DNA from: Gnetum montanum
Lineage: Eukaryota > Streptophyta > Gnetopsida > Gnetales > Gnetaceae
NCBI GenBank assembly: GCA_015680685.1
Contig: MNCI01014239.1
Location: forward strand, 293,827-357,826
Reading direction: 5' to 3'
Length of the DNA: 64,000 nucleotides
A program made the translations under genes and the position numbers. The notes under the pieces are model-generated. The model saw only the letters and a program-made list of their open reading frames with translations. It was not told the DNA's origin and searched no databases. Positions within the stretch are counted from its first letter, which is position 1; each line of letters starts with the position of its first letter. Positions 22,861 to 35,780 of the stretch are shown piece after piece.

Positions 22861-25800
22861 ATGAGTACTTGGAAGCAAATCAATTTGCCTTTGTCTCTAC
22901 ATGGACCTCATGCTGATATTAAACAGTGTATCGACTTTGGTTGCCTAGGTCTTGAGCTTGAGAGTCTTGTAGACCACATAGCCTTAATAGAGAAATGTCT
23001 AGAATGGCCTGAAAACCTAGCTTGACTTAGAAGCAAGAGACATAATTGAAGACCCTCTAGTTGAGGTTCTTGTTACAACACATAGTAGTGAGGAGAAAAC
23101 CCATAAACTAAGTTCCTCACTAGAGCCTCAATGTACCCAAAGCATCACCAAAATCTTACAAAATAACATTAAGTCATTTGCTTGGTCATATGAAGACATG
23201 CTAAGCCTATACCCACATCTAGTCCAACACAACATCATACTGGACCCTAGCATTATACTAGTTAAGTAAAAAGTGTGAAAGATTAGACCCGATTTGGCCT
23301 TGATAGTTAGCAATGAAATCTCAAATCTCTACCAAGTAGGTTTCATTATGGTTGTTGACTACATAGAATGGGTGTCCAACATAGTGGTAGTTCCTAAGAA
23401 AAATGGAAGTATCTATATTTGCATTGATTTTTGAAACCTAAATAAAGAAACCATCAAGGATGAATTTCCTTTTCAAAGGATTGATCAACTTATCAATACT
23501 ATAACCAAACATGCCTTGTTGTCCTTTATGGATGGATTCTTGGGATATAACCAGATTAGAAACAACCCAAAGCACCAACTTAGCATGATCTTTATGATTC
23601 CAGGGGGTACTTTTTGTTATATCATGATGCCCTTTGGTCTTAAGAATACCAAAGTGACATACCAGAGAGCCATGACCTATATCTTTAGTGATTACATGTT
23701 AGGTTTGCTTAATGATTATTTAGATGACATAGCCATGAATTCTAATATAGCCAATGATCATGCCAATGATCTAGATCTTGTGCTTAAATGATGCCTCAAG
23801 TATGAGTTTAGTTTCAATCCTAAGAATTATGTCTTCAATGTTAAGATTGGTAAGATGCTTGGCTTTGTAGTCTCTAAAGTGGGGATATGTGTAGATCGTG
23901 ATAAGGTTAAGGCCATATCCAAATTGGTAGCACCTACAAATCTTCAAGAGCTTTGGGGATTGCAATGTATATTACAGTTTATTCACAGGTTTATTGCTAG
24001 CCTTACTGATAATTTACAACCTATGTAACACCTTCTTAAGAGAGGAGTTCACTATGAGTGGACAACTCAATGCCAAGAGGCCTTTAAAAACTTTAAGCAA
24101 AAGTTGACACAACTACTGATAGTTTATCCTCCATAAGAGGGTAAACCATTTTACATTTATCTTGCCATCTCTAATACATCCATTGCCTCTCTACTTTGTC
24201 AAAAATGTGATGATGGGGTAGAAATGCCTATATACTACCTTAGCCACACATTAGTAGCTCATGAGACCTGATACATTGAATTAGAGAAGTATTGTCTAGC
24301 CCTAGTCTTCTCTTTGAAAAAATGGAAACACTACCTCTTTGCAGTCAAGTCAACATATTTTGGAAGGATAACATACTCAAATTCATAACAACCAACATCT
24401 ACAAAAGTAGCCACATAGCCTAATGAAAATCCATAACCATAGACCTTCATTACATCTCTCAATCCTCAACAAAAGGTCAAGCTATAGTCATAAAACTCAT
24501 AGTTTCACCTATTGATGACCAAGTAGCCATAGATCCTATGTTCCTTGATGAATACATTAACATAGTTAGCCAAGTACTTGAGGGTTATGAGGTAGTCATG
24601 AACTTTGACGGAGCTTCAACTACCTATGGGGCTAGTGCTACTACCATCATAACATTTCCATCTAGTGAAATCCATTGTTTTGCCTATCATTTTGGATTCC
24701 CATGTACCAACAACATAGTGGAATATGAGGATTTGATCAGAGGCATAATGATAGCTTATAACCTAGGAATTAGATGCCTAGCCATCAAAGGCAACTTACA
24801 ACTCATTGTTAACTAAGTAATCAAAGTCAATGCATGTAAAGCTAAGCACTTACAACCTTACTATGACCTAGGGAAGAAATTATTACAACAATTTATAGAC
24901 ATTGATATCCAACACATACCTTGAAATGAAAATGCCATAGTTGATACCATCACAACACTAGCCCTTAGTGTGACATCAAATGTGTTTAGCAAGTTTCCCA
25001 CCTTAACCATGGGCTATGCTACTCCCATCACATAGAACACTGAGGATACCTTTGTGGCCATCATTCATACTAACCCTTCCAAGGAGTGGTATGATGATAT
25101 CAAATTTTATTTTATGCATGGTGAATCCTCACAAGGCCTAACTACTTCTTAGAAGGACATCATACGTAAGCGATTAAAGCAGTATGTCATTGTAGGTGAT
25201 AACATATTATGTTAATGATCCTATGATGGCATACTCCTAAAGTGCTTGGGTAAATTAAAGCTAGAATAGTCTTAGAGGAGGTCCCCAAAGGTGTTTGCGG
25301 AGGACATATAGGACCTAGAGCCATGGTTGTTAAGATTAGATAGTTAGGATACTATTGGCTCCATATGGAAAATGACTACCTACAAGAGGTTAAGATATGT
25401 GACACATGTCAATGATATAGAAACCTCATACATGTATCACAAACTAAGTTACATACAACCTAGATAATGTGGCCATTTCAACAATGTGGGTTGGATATCA
25501 TTGGACCTATAACACCCAAGTCTACCGTAGGGCATAGCTTCATCATCAATATAACCAAATACTTTACCAAGTGGGTTGAGGCTATTTCCCTAAGGAAAAC
25601 CACATCTAAACAAGTTTGTAAGTTCATGTCAGACAACATTATAGCCTATTTTAACATCTCATAACCATAGTTATAGATAATGGACCTCGATTTAGTAGCC
25701 AAGAAACCAAGGAATTCTATCACAAGATAGGCATTAAGCATTCTTTCTCATCACCTTACTACCCCCAAGCCAATGGATAAGCAAAAGCAAGCAACAAGGG

Positions 25801-26341
25801 CATTATCAACTTTCTCAAGAAGATTCTCAATAATAGCAAGTAGAAGTGGCATAAGTAGCTTCTCCATGCACTATGGGCATATAGAATGACCTACCGCATG
25901 GTAATCAACATGATCCCTTATAGCCTTGTTTATGGTTTTGAAGCTATTTTATCTCTTGAATTGTAGGTGCCATCACTCCAAGTAGCCTTGACTAACTTCA
26001 TCAATGATGAGTAGAGTAAGGAGTTGTGGACAACAACATTGGATTTAGTGGAGGAGTGACATATGCAAGCACTCGCTCACATAGAGCACTATCAAGAGAG
26101 GAAAAAGTGACAACATCACTATGACCTAACCATGCACAAGATCAATGAGGGAGACCTAGTCCTCAAGGAAATTCTTTAGCATGTAGAAAAATTCTCAACC
26201 AACTAGGGAGGGTTATTTCTTGTCACTAGAGCCTATGATAATGGAGCATTCAGAATAGCCAACATGGATGTGAATGAGCTTGCCAATCCAATCAACCATT
26301 CCTATCTAAAGCCATACTACATGCAGCTAGTAGATTGTTAG
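22861..26341 (+). pseudogene. pol: Element 2 pol: RT, RNase H, archaeal-type RNase H, integrase
   Basis: Starts at ATG 22861 with a pre-RT segment. RT is nearly complete: WVSNIVVVPKKNGS, DEFPFQRIDQLI, MPFGLKNTKVTYQRA and the catalytic DYLDDI (about 23716-23733). RNase H follows (FYIYLAISNTS to LKKWKHYLF), then archaeal-type RNase H (MNFDGAST, EYEDLI, with the third acidic position changed in KGNLQLIVN). Integrase spans about 25250-26200: zinc domain ending CDTCQ, GLDIIGPITPKS, DNGPRFSS, then a C-terminal part ending LKPYYM. Many stops and frame changes break it. The LDD form of the catalytic motif differs from YVDD in Element 3. Divergence makes it the oldest of the three related copies. Confidence 0.8.
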
Positions 26342-26354
26342 CAAGTGAGGCTTC

Positions 26355-26450
26355 TTTCTATGGCCTAGTAAGACCTTAAACTAGCAAACATGGCTTGCCA
26401 AGACCTTAAACTAGTACCATTGCCTACCACGGCCTTAAACTAGCAACATT
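26355..26450 (+). repeat. Inter-module repeat after integrase of Element 2
   Basis: Three units of about 30-36 bp with the core AAGACCTTAAACTAGCA or CGGCCTTAAACTAGCAAC, beginning about 15 bp after the pol end. Same core and same position as in Elements 1 and 3. Confidence 0.75.
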
Positions 26451-26561
26451 GATAACTTGGATATCCTAATTCTCATGTGGATTGTATGCATTGTAATCTT
26501 ATAATATGAAGTGGCATTTTATATTCTTTGTTGGTGCCTCTTCGGCCAATTCCCCTAATAA

Positions 26562-26574
26562 CAACAAAGAGGGG
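26562..26574 (+). promoter_or_regulatory. Polypurine tract of Element 2
   Basis: CAACAAAGAGGGG followed by CCAT and the LTR start TGAAACACCACATAATT; same organisation as Element 1 at 13905. Confidence 0.8.
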
Positions 26575-26578
26575 CCAT

Positions 26579-28210
26579 TGAAACACCACATAATTTTTCA
26601 TGTTATAACCAATACTTATCATGTAGCTTTCAACACATGAAACCTAAGGAAAAATTTCATTATAAATGTGAAAATTGTAATCCACAATGGGTAATTTCAC
26701 AGACTTTATGCTTTTGGAGATGAAAAATGCCAAATAAGTGGTCAAAGCCTCTTTCCCCAAGTGAAAAATGTCACATGGTATCTATATTTGGGCTTAGGAA
26801 GGAGGGATCAAAAATGCCTTTTGGAATGCAAAAAAGGGTAATTTGATGGGTTTTATGAGGGGTATACATTTTTCTATGTTGGAAACACCTACAAGGGAGT
26901 AGATACCACCTACCCCCAACATAGAAGGGTGGGGATTTGGAGACTTTCCCCCTTCAATGTAGAGACCAAATGCACAATTTGGAAACATTCCCCCTCCCCC
27001 ACCCNNNNNNNNNNNNNNNNNNNNNNNNNNNNNNNNNNNNNNNNNNNNNNNNNNNNNNAAAAAAAAAACTTCATTAAGCCATTCACTTCAATGTTGACCA
27101 ACCACTTAAACAAGCATAGTGGAGAGCTTAGTGTTGATGATTCATCTCCAATGTGGAAGTTGTGCCCTGGTTAATATTTTTGGTAAATGGAATGGCCATG
27201 GGGGGAAGCACTTACTATATTTAGTAACCCTTCAAATTTGGATTCCCATTTCACCTAAATTTGGTAGCCAATTTGTAGCAAAATTACATCAAATTTTCAG
27301 CCAATTTGCAACCTAATCATAGCCAATTTGTAGCAAAATTACATCAAATTTTCAGCCAATTTTCAACCTAATCATAGCCAATTTGTAGCCCCATTCATGG
27401 CCTAAAAACCATATAAAATCCAAACTCAAACACTATTTACAAGTTTAGCAATTTGGTTCTAGAAATATTTCTCATGTTGAGCAACTTTTGATCATACAAG
27501 CAATTTTTGGTTCCATATTTTTAACAAGTTTAAACAATTTTTGACAAGATTCAACTCTTATAATAAATTTAAATAAATACAATTCCACACTTGGGGAATT
27601 TTCAAGCACTTAGGACCTCTTGAAAGTTCCCATACTTGCATTCTCTTGAACCCAACATGGGAGCAGTGAGGCCTTAAGATTTGGTGGACTTTGGATGTTA
27701 ACACTATGCTTTTGGGGTTTCAAACCTAGTGTGGAGCAACTTGGCATCCAAATATTCCACCTTTCATACAACACCCTCCTCCTCCCCCTAGTAATTACCC
27801 AATTGGCAAATCCAAGGTTGCAACAACAAAGGAAGGTTTGATAACATCAAGAGTGGCTTAACAATAGATTGTGGAGCATATCATCTTGACTTTAATGGGC
27901 TTTGAACTCTTGCATAAGTGAACCTCATTTTTTGCTCATCTAGGCACAATTTGTACATATTTCTCTAACTTATTCTTTATTTTTTTCTCAATAAAGTTTT
28001 AAGTTTTGAGTTTTGTGTTTAATAAAATTAAATTTATTATTTGTGCATTATTTGGATTTATTTATATTCCCACATTTTTCATTTCATAAGTCCTTGGTTG
28101 ATTTTCCAAACTAGCCAAGGCATCCTGAATTCCATTTTTATCGTGAAGGCTCTAAGGATTTGGGATTGGGAAATTGCTTGCACCGAGGATCCTTAGTTTT
28201 CATTATAGCA
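26579..28210 (+). repeat. 3' LTR of Element 2 (right end estimated)
   Basis: Starts TGAAACACCACATAATT. It contains CTATGTTGG...CCCAACATAG (26873-26932), CAATGTAGA, CAATGTTGA and CAACATGGG words like those of the ~183-bp array. A sequence gap lies at 27005-27058. AATAAAG near 28003 may be a polyadenylation signal. A 48-bp phrase with CCAATTTGTAGCAAAATTACATC is repeated near 27270 and 27320. The right end is uncertain by several hundred bases. Confidence 0.55.
27005..27058. other. Assembly gap (54 N)
   Basis: Run of N between a C-rich stretch and an A-rich stretch. Open frames crossing it are not interpretable. Confidence 0.95.
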
Positions 28211-30560
28211 ATCAAGGTTTTTGGTCACAACATGGTGGAGCAGATGGTAGTGATAAGTAGGATAGGGGAGTAATGAGCAACATAGTCAGGGGGAGCAGCA
28301 TGATGGTAGATCTAGGTGACAATGAAAAATAAGGTGTATCATGGCATTGGCAGTGCTCAAGGGTTTGATCAACTGTTAGAATGGTAGTGGTGGTAAGGGT
28401 TTGTGTAGGCATAGTGGAAGTAAGGGAGTGACGATGGGTTGAAGGTAGCAACCTTAAGAAGGGGATGTAGAGTTGGCCCTACAAACCTACATGGCTCTAA
28501 GGGCCAGTGTGGTCCTATGTAGGTTTTTGTAGCCTACATAGGCTTGTTCAACCCTTATAGGGTTAGTGTGGTCTTCATGGGCCTATGTAGCCCTTGAAGG
28601 GCCAATATGACCTTTATAAGGCTAGCTCAACTTGCAAATTTAATTTTTTTAAATATATTTTATATTATGTGTGTGTGTGAGTGTGTACATACATACATAT
28701 ATTTTTTTTTAGAAAGATCATTGTCAGGTTGGAGGTTTGAACCTACAGCCTTCCATGTGTATGGTGGTTTTGTTTTAATGTTTTTTTATTATTTTATACC
28801 TTACCTCGACAGTTGACATGGTAGTTTGACTAATAATAGGGCAGTGGTTTGGTTTAGGTAAATGAAAATTCTGGGTTTAATTCAATTTTAATAATAATTT
28901 AATTATTTAATATATTTTAATGCATGCATAACAAGAAACTTTAAATAGCAATATGTCTTAAACTGTAAGTTTGATCAAGATGAAATTTGTACCATTGGAA
29001 TCATCTTGATGAGTACTATGCATTAAACATAGTCTTCAGTTGAAAAATGAAGTTGTAATTTTAGGAATTAAGATGATCAAAATAGCATTTTTTTTAATTG
29101 ACATTATTGGACTGACATATGGGTAATTGGAGATCTTTTTCATTACTTGGATTTGATTACAAATTATTTACCAACCCTAGGATAAGAATATGATATTTAT
29201 ACCTTATAATTTAACAAGTATGATGGTTATACCTTCTCATATCATGGTTATACTCTAATACAATATTAAGGAGAAGATTAAGACAACATCATTCACTAAG
29301 TATTGGTTACCCTATGGGGATCAAACAATATTATGGATGGGTTGACTCCCTTATCTTATCAATACCTATGTCTTATTATGTGAATAATGCCAAGTTACAA
29401 GGGTTAAATGCTTAGGATAATAAGTTTCAACAAAAAAAGATCAATTCAAGTCATGGTTACTAACTTTTTGGGAGATTTAAAAATGACCTTAATCAATTAA
29501 TATTTATAGAATTAAGATGGGTAAGAGCTACCTAGACTAGTGTATTCTTTTCTTATTAACTTCTCTTGCAATTGATGAATCTTGATGAGATGTAATCAGA
29601 TCTTCATCGGCCAATGATATCCATGAAAGAATTTTGTTGGTTGGTGGGATCTATGTCTTTTGTAGATGTTTGATCCATTATTCATGAAATCAAAGGAAAG
29701 GTATCTTCTAGCTTACATCTTAGACATATGATGCATCAAATGATGATAAATGACTTTCCCTATGTCATGGCTTCATGGTTCATCATTAGGTTCATGTTGT
29801 AGTCGGCCCATGGTTTTGAATGGCCCTTGATTTGTGGTTTGCTTTGATACTAATTATGACATCCCATCCTCAAATGTCATGGAAAGCATCAAATATACGT
29901 TATATTAGACATTATGCATAAGAAGAAAATATACCAAATGTCAAATATATGTAGCATTCAACATTATGCGTAATGAAAATAATTATGAAAATGTAGAAGG
30001 AGAAAGAAAAGAATGNTGAAAATAATTATGAAAATGTAGAAGGAGAAAGAAAAGAATGCTTTATTGATATGGAATGGAGTACTTGGAGCATGCTTTAAGG
30101 ATGTTCCTTGGGGTTTTCTTCCATCAGAATCTATCCCTTAGAGGTAATACAACACTACCACCATGGTTAGGCCTACAACCGACTAGAAGGGATGGCCAGT
30201 CCACTTCCTATTCTACTCTCCCTAGCACTTGTGTCTCACCTTTACTAGCTCTACCACTTCATGCTAGCATGACCTCTAAACCAAGTATAAATTACTTAAG
30301 TCAAATCCCCAAAGGTCATCTCAAGAGACACATCTGTTGTTACAATGCACCCTTTCGAGTCTCAATTATAATATGCCCTTTTAGTTCTGGTTACGATAAC
30401 GATAATACTTCTTATGAAGAGGCACCATCTTCATTATGCAATGGCACCATTTGGGAATGGGGACGTTACAACATCATTCTTGATTAACTTCTCAATGTTG
30501 AGGTAGGAGGCATGACCTAACCTCTAATGCCATAATTTTGAGAGAAAAGCATGAGAAGAA
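28211..30560. other. Non-coding stretch between Element 2 and the copia fragment
   Basis: No gene recognised. 28450-28620 holds a degenerate repeat (GGGCCAGTGTGGTCCTATGTAGG and GGGCCTATGTAGCCCTTGAAGGG, each about three times). 28670-28700 has a short TG/ACATA microsatellite. The 137-codon frame at 30074-30487 has no recognisable domain and irregular composition, so I do not call it a gene. An N within a duplicated segment lies at 30016. Confidence 0.5.
29974..30058. repeat. 42-bp exact duplication around a single N
   Basis: The same 42 bases, starting TGAAAATAATTATG and ending AAAAGAATG, occur at 29974-30015 and 30017-30058 with one N between. This is the pattern left when two overlapping contig ends are joined without collapsing the overlap. 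Confidence 0.85.
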
Positions 30561-32030
30561 TTTGATTGACAAATATGAGTATTTAAAACTTTAGCACCTT
30601 TTCAAGACTATGCTTCCAAATAATAAATGTGATTTTTCTATTTTTTTTTAGTTTTGAAATAATAAAATTATGATTGGAAATAGTATAAATATCATCATGA
30701 AAAAACACTTGATTTCCTCTACTAACAATATGACCAATTGATAATAATAAACTTAATAATTCAAAAACATAGTAAACATCATGTACATTAATTTTGTAGC
30801 CATTAGGAAATGTAAGCATTAAATTACCAATTCTTTCTATCTTTACACTTACATAATCTCCTACATTAATGCTTCCAAGAGTACTATTTGGAGTATAACT
30901 AATAAAATTATTTTTTAAATGGAATCACATGATTTGAACAACCACTATCTATGATCCATGTATGAAGAGTAACTTCTTTGATCATTTGGTATGAAGTAAA
31001 ATTGGGATTTGAATCTTTACCTTTTGATTGATCATGTAATTCTTGAGAGTTTCTTTGAAGTTGAGAAGAGTCTTCACTTGGCTTGGATGAATCATTTGGA
31101 GTGTAGGAAGGGAATCCTACGTTCCACTAGCATTTATCTTCATAATGTCCTTTCTTCTTACAATGTTTGTACTCTGAAATATTTGATGATGATGCTTCAT
31201 ACTAATTTCTTGAAGTGAAGTTAAATCTTTCTCCTTTGAAATTACTTCTCCCTCTTAAATTTTCAAATTTGGAATTTAGATTTTGATGTGAATCTTAAGT
31301 TCTTTTAGCTTTAAAATTTGAACTTATGCCTCTACCTATTCCTCTATTGTTTCTTAGAAAATAAACTTGTTTATTTTGGCTTTGATTACCTTGACTTTGC
31401 AAATCCTCAAAAATTCTAACTTGAGATACTAATTCATCAATTGTAATATTATCTAAATCCTTTTTTTGCATAGTATTCATCATAGCATGTTTGAACCTTC
31501 AATCATTATATAGAACATGAATCATTTTATCTAAATTTTGTGTTTTACTATATTGACAACCATATTCATCTAGATTATGATGCAAGCATACATTTTAGAA
31601 AAGAAGTTCTCAATGTTTTCATCTCTACTAAGTATAAGATCTTTAAATTCTTGCCAATACCTCAATTTCTTGATTTGAATTTTTATGATGGAAGCTTGTT
31701 TATACTCTTGATGTAGTAGATCCCAAGTTTCTTTAGCATTTGGCATGTCTATGATTCTTAAACCAATAGCTTCTAAAACTAATGTGAAAATAATCATCTT
31801 TGCTAAGGCATCTTTCCTTCTATCTTCCTGAAGCTTTCTTTTTTGCTATAGGTTCAAAGCATTTAAATTTGAAAATTCTTGATATCCATGGTCCATAATG
31901 TTCCAAAACTCATTGATTTGGAGTAAAGTCTTTATAAGCTTTGTCCAATAGGTGAATTCTTGGCTTCCATTGAAGATTATTGTGCACTTTGGAATATCTT
32001 TGCTCATTTTGAATAGCTATTAAATTAGAA
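30560..32030 (-). pseudogene. Ty1/copia retrotransposon fragment: gag to protease
   Basis: Read on the minus strand. Gag starts near 31998 (MSKDIPKCTIIFNGS) with a copia-type gag core (NAKETWDLLHQEY, RYWQEFKDL, FSKMYACI, 31797-31570; DNITIDELVSQVRIFE, 31483-31295). A CCHC knuckle lies near 31165-31125 with its first Cys replaced by Tyr (YKHCKKKGHYEDKC). The protease active site WIIDSGCSNHVI is at about 30958-30922, and a LLSIGHIVSRGN segment follows near 30760. Copia order gag-protease is kept, but integrase and RT are missing and no LTR was found. Gag begins directly against the integrase end of Element 5. Several stops and frame changes; non-functional. Confidence 0.75.
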
Positions 32031-32059
32031 GTGACTTGAAATAGCTTGAAAGATCTAAA

Positions 32060-32990
32060 TAGAAGTGTTAGTAACTTTCCATACACAATCTCATAGGGAG
32101 AGTTACTAATAGGAAGTTTTCAAGTGGAGTGATAGGTCCAAAGGGAATCATTAAGTTTTATGCTCCAATCCCTCCTATATTTAGTAATTATTCTTATTAA
32201 TATTTTTGTAATCTCTGCTATTTGTAACCTCTACTTGACCATTGGCTTAGGGCTGGTAGGATGTTATTAATTTATGTTCATCCCTGAAGCTTTGCATGAG
32301 ATTTCAAAAAGTAGTGCATGTAATATGCATATCATTATTTGAAATAAGTGCACATGTCATTCCAAACCTATTTACAACATTTTGTTAAACAAAGTGAGCA
32401 TTCATAAAAGATGTGCAATTGGTGATGGTTGCACCTTTCGTCCATTTCATTTAGTATTCAATAGTAACTATGATGTATGTCTTTTCATTCAACATGGATG
32501 TGATAGAACCCATGAAGTCAATGCCCTAGACATTGAAGGACTCCAATGGTTGGATCCACTATTGAGGTTCCTCCATATGTGTAGTCATTCCACCATCATG
32601 TTGGTAGCATTCATAGGAGTGGACAAAGTGGTAAGTGTCCCTAAAGAGTATTGGCCAGTAATACCCTACCATGAGTATCTAAATGATCATGCATCTCCCA
32701 ACATAGTGGCCCTTGCAAGGATCCACATGAGCATCTTTGGGAACATGCAATTGATCAACATCAGGTACACATCAACAAACTAGGCCATTAGTGCATACCT
32801 TGTAAAGGTATCCATTGATTCCCATGAAGCATTTCACATGGTGAAGAAACTGCTATTTCTTCCTGTGGTTTCACTCCTATGGCATGTCTTGAGTGAGAAG
32901 ATAGGTGAGAATGTGGTCTTATGAATTAGGTTTAGTGGGCATTGATTTAGTTATAGCCTCAACAAAGAGGAGTTCATCAAGAAACTAATC
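32060..32990 (-). pseudogene. Element 5 integrase, degenerate
   Basis: Minus-strand pieces in order: zinc-domain remnants (VGYYWPILF, about 32735), catalytic-core pieces FNVWGIDFMGS-like near 32550 and SNNDMHI near 32360, and ANGQVEVTNS near 32240, with a C-terminal PYEIVYGKLL piece near 32085. The order and spacing fit a gypsy integrase of about 400 residues. Frame is broken throughout. It ends against copia gag near 32030. Confidence 0.7.
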
Positions 32991-32999
32991 TGACAGTGA

Positions 33000-34300
33000 A
33001 CTCTACTCCTCTTTGTTGTTCCATCACAACCAAGATAAGTGATCAACAATCACATTCTCAATTCCCTTTTCATCTACCATCATAAGATCAAATTTTTGCA
33101 AGATCATTAGCCATTGTATGACACAGGGGCTCATCATTGGTTTATTCATGAAGAACCAGTTTACATTGTGGTCTATGTGCATGAACATCTTGTACCCAAG
33201 CACATAGTGCCTAAATTTTTCCAAGGTAAACACCACTGGGATCAATTCTTTTGTTGTTGTGGTATAATTTATCCACACATACACAATGCTTCTACTCAGA
33301 TAGTGGATGTAGTAAGGATGTTTTTGAACATCCAACTGCATGAGCATGACTCCCAAGGCATAATTCAATGCATCTGTCATAATGTGAAAAGGTTTGAACT
33401 AGTCAGGTACTTGTAGAATTGGAGTTTCCACAAGCTTCTACTTGAGATGCTAGAATGTACATTCACATTCGTTAGGATAGACAAATGAAACATCCTTTTT
33501 TATTAGCTCCACCAATAATTTAGTGATCTTAGAGAAATTCTTAGTGAATTTTTGGTAGTAATTAGTGTGTCTAAGGAATGATCTCACATCTTTGATGATT
33601 TTTAGCTATCTAGTAATTCCTTGGATGAGCTTTATTTTTTTAGGATCCACATCAATCCCTCTTTCTAAAATCATATTCTCCAACAGAATGTCTTCCTAGA
33701 CCATCATGTGGCTTTTTTGTTAGTTGAGCCAAAGATTATCTCTAAACACCTTTTTAGCACTTGCTTAAGATGGTCTAGGGCTTGCTCAAATGTAGCCCCA
33801 TAGGTGGAAAAGTCATCCATGAATACTTCCATCCTACTACCAATTTGCTATTAGAAGATGATCACAACAAGGCATTGGAATGTGGTAGGGATATTACATA
33901 GGCCAAATGACATCTTTCTATATGTGGAAGTCCCATAGGAACTCATGAATGTTTTTTTAGCTTGAACTTATAGTGCAATTTGAATTTGGTTATAGCCACT
34001 ATAACCATCTAGAAAGTTGTAGTAGAAATACATAGAAATGGTATCCAACACTTGGTCCATAAATGCAAGCATATCGTTTGATCAATTCTAGTAGAGATGT
34101 TATGCTAGCATATCATTCAATCAATTCTAGTTAGCTCATGATATGAGAAGGCAAAGGCCATTGGCCATTTCTTGACCACCTCCAAAAGATTTTTGTTTTT
34201 GTTTTTTTTTGCTTAGGAGCAAGGTTAGCATTGATATTTTTCAGAAAAACATATTTCATCCTAGTTGAAAAATTTTTCAGCTCAAGGGGCTCATGTTTAA
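33000..34300 (-). pseudogene. Element 5 reverse transcriptase and RNase H, degenerate
   Basis: RT pieces on the minus strand include GYNQIQIAL, SFGLCNIPTTFQ and the catalytic VFMDDFSTYG (about 33830-33801). RNase H is open for 118 codons (33380-33024): TDALNYALG, YLSRSI, ELIPVVFTLEKFRHYVLG, HIDHN and VDHLSWL. In this family the last piece is DHLSRL. No second archaeal-type RNase H is seen before integrase, which separates this element from Elements 1-3 and agrees with an Athila-like assignment. Confidence 0.8.
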
Positions 34301-34479
34301 AGCTTTCAAGGGTTTCTAGCCCTTCCTAGTTGATGTCATTAGGTTCATCATTAAAGAGTTGATGATGAACTTGCTCTAGTTTATCCATGCCTTCAATGTA
34401 GATACTCATAAGTCTTTTTGTTGGTTTCATGCATATTGTTGAACTACATTCTACATCAATTGTTAGCCAATGCATGTCC

Positions 34480-35780
34480 TCCTTTTTTGTGGTTGCAGCG
34501 TACAGGAACCTTTAGATTTCTATCACATTGACACACTATCTACATGTTGTGATAGATGTGCTTTTCATGATCCATAATTTATGCACATAGTTGCACCCTA
34601 TGTCACTATTCGTGATTCATGGAACATGTTTTCTCTCAATCTTTCCAAATTAATTTACCTTGAAAATTTTAAAGAAGAGGTTTCTAATTCCCATCCATGC
34701 ATCTATTGTGCTTAACCAAGCCCTTTCCATGATGATTGGAAAGTTTCCATTGTAGTTGTTCACTCGAATCACTATATAGTCATTAGGATAGGACCAACCA
34801 TAAATGATGGTCATAATGTCCTCCACAAGTTCCTAGGGGATGATGGATGACTAAATTACCAACTCAAGATGGATATTGCTCTTTGTGAGAGGAGGAAATT
34901 TTCAGAATTTGTACATTTCATGAGATCAAATTCACACTAGAACTTGAATCTAGAAGAGCCTTGTAAGGCTCATTCTTAGTAATTTGTAAGCAAATTAGGA
35001 ACTCCCAGGATTAGATCTTTTCTTAGGAATGTGGCCAGCTTTAATCCAATCCATGAAAACATGGGTAAACATTATAATGTGGACCTTGGGAGGCATTTGG
35101 TTTGAAGAGTTCTAGAATGATGAAGAAAAGGATGAGAGAGAAGTAGGATCATCAACTGTAGGTGTTTATGAGGGCTTAGAAGGACTATTGATTCAGAAGA
35201 AAGGTCCTTTTTAAGGTTTAATTTCTAAACCAATTAGCTAGGAAGCCACTATAAGTTAATAGCCCTTGTGGCATTTCTTTGCTATGGCTAAGCAAAAATT
35301 TCACCTTACATGGATGGAGCTTGTGGTAATGACTTGAGGGTAGAGGTACATGTGTAGGAAGATGAGGAGGGTAGAAAGGAAATGATGATTCCCATCTTAG
35401 AGATTAAACTATGTAGTATTCAGAAGAGTAGTAGTGGTTTTGGAAAGATGTGTAACTAGAAGAGTGACATGGAGAAATCAATTATTGAACATAATATCCA
35501 TATGGATATGGTTGCTAGTAAGGATATTGTTGCCTTAGTGGTGGCATCCCTCACAACTATGGGTGCTACCATTATTGGTATTTACTCATGAGGTTGGGAT
35601 GGAGCTCCACTCTGATAGTAGGCTTATGGTTGGTGGAATTTCCTGTAGTTTCCTTGAGGATAAGGCAACCTCCTAGGAAACTAGCAGTTTTGACCCTTTG
35701 TGCCTTTGTTAATTTAATTCACCTTCGTATAGCAGCAGAGAATCTACCATGTAAGAAGAAGCCATATTAGATTGAAAAAA
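34480..35780 (-). pseudogene. Element 5 gag 3' end and protease, degenerate
   Basis: The protease strand KALLDSSSSVNLIS (about 34980-34935) corresponds to KALLNSGSGVNLIS of Element 4. ERAWLSTIDAW near 34720 matches GRAWLSTIDAC of Element 4. The part 35780-35400 is collinear at DNA level with 46140-46470 of Element 4 (shared GTTCCACCAACC-like and GGATGCCACC pieces). Frame broken by many stops. The gag capsid domain is missing, since only about 140 bp separate this remnant from the LTR. Confidence 0.65.

Larger units (their letters stand above)
15440..28210 (+). mobile_element. Element 2: Tat/Ogre-type Ty3/gypsy retrotransposon lacking gag-pro
   Basis: Contains opposite-strand exons 4 to 1 (15440-17448), a long ~183-bp tandem array (17790-22250), pol (22861-26341), inter-module repeats (26355-26450), polypurine tract (26562-26574) and a 3' LTR from 26579. 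Gag, protease and opposite-strand exons 5-8 are missing, the left break being within exon 4 near 15440. A solo LTR of another family (19121-20016) is inserted in the array. The right LTR end is estimated. Divergence from Elements 1 and 3 is high and stops are many, so this is an old copy. Confidence 0.75.

Noticed and set aside
30074-30487. 137-codon open frame on the plus strand
   Set aside because: No recognisable domain, starts beside a duplicated N-containing segment and has no homologous frame elsewhere in the window.
33114-33416. 100-codon plus-strand open frame
   Set aside because: Opposite strand of the Element 5 RNase H, which has clear family signatures on the minus strand.
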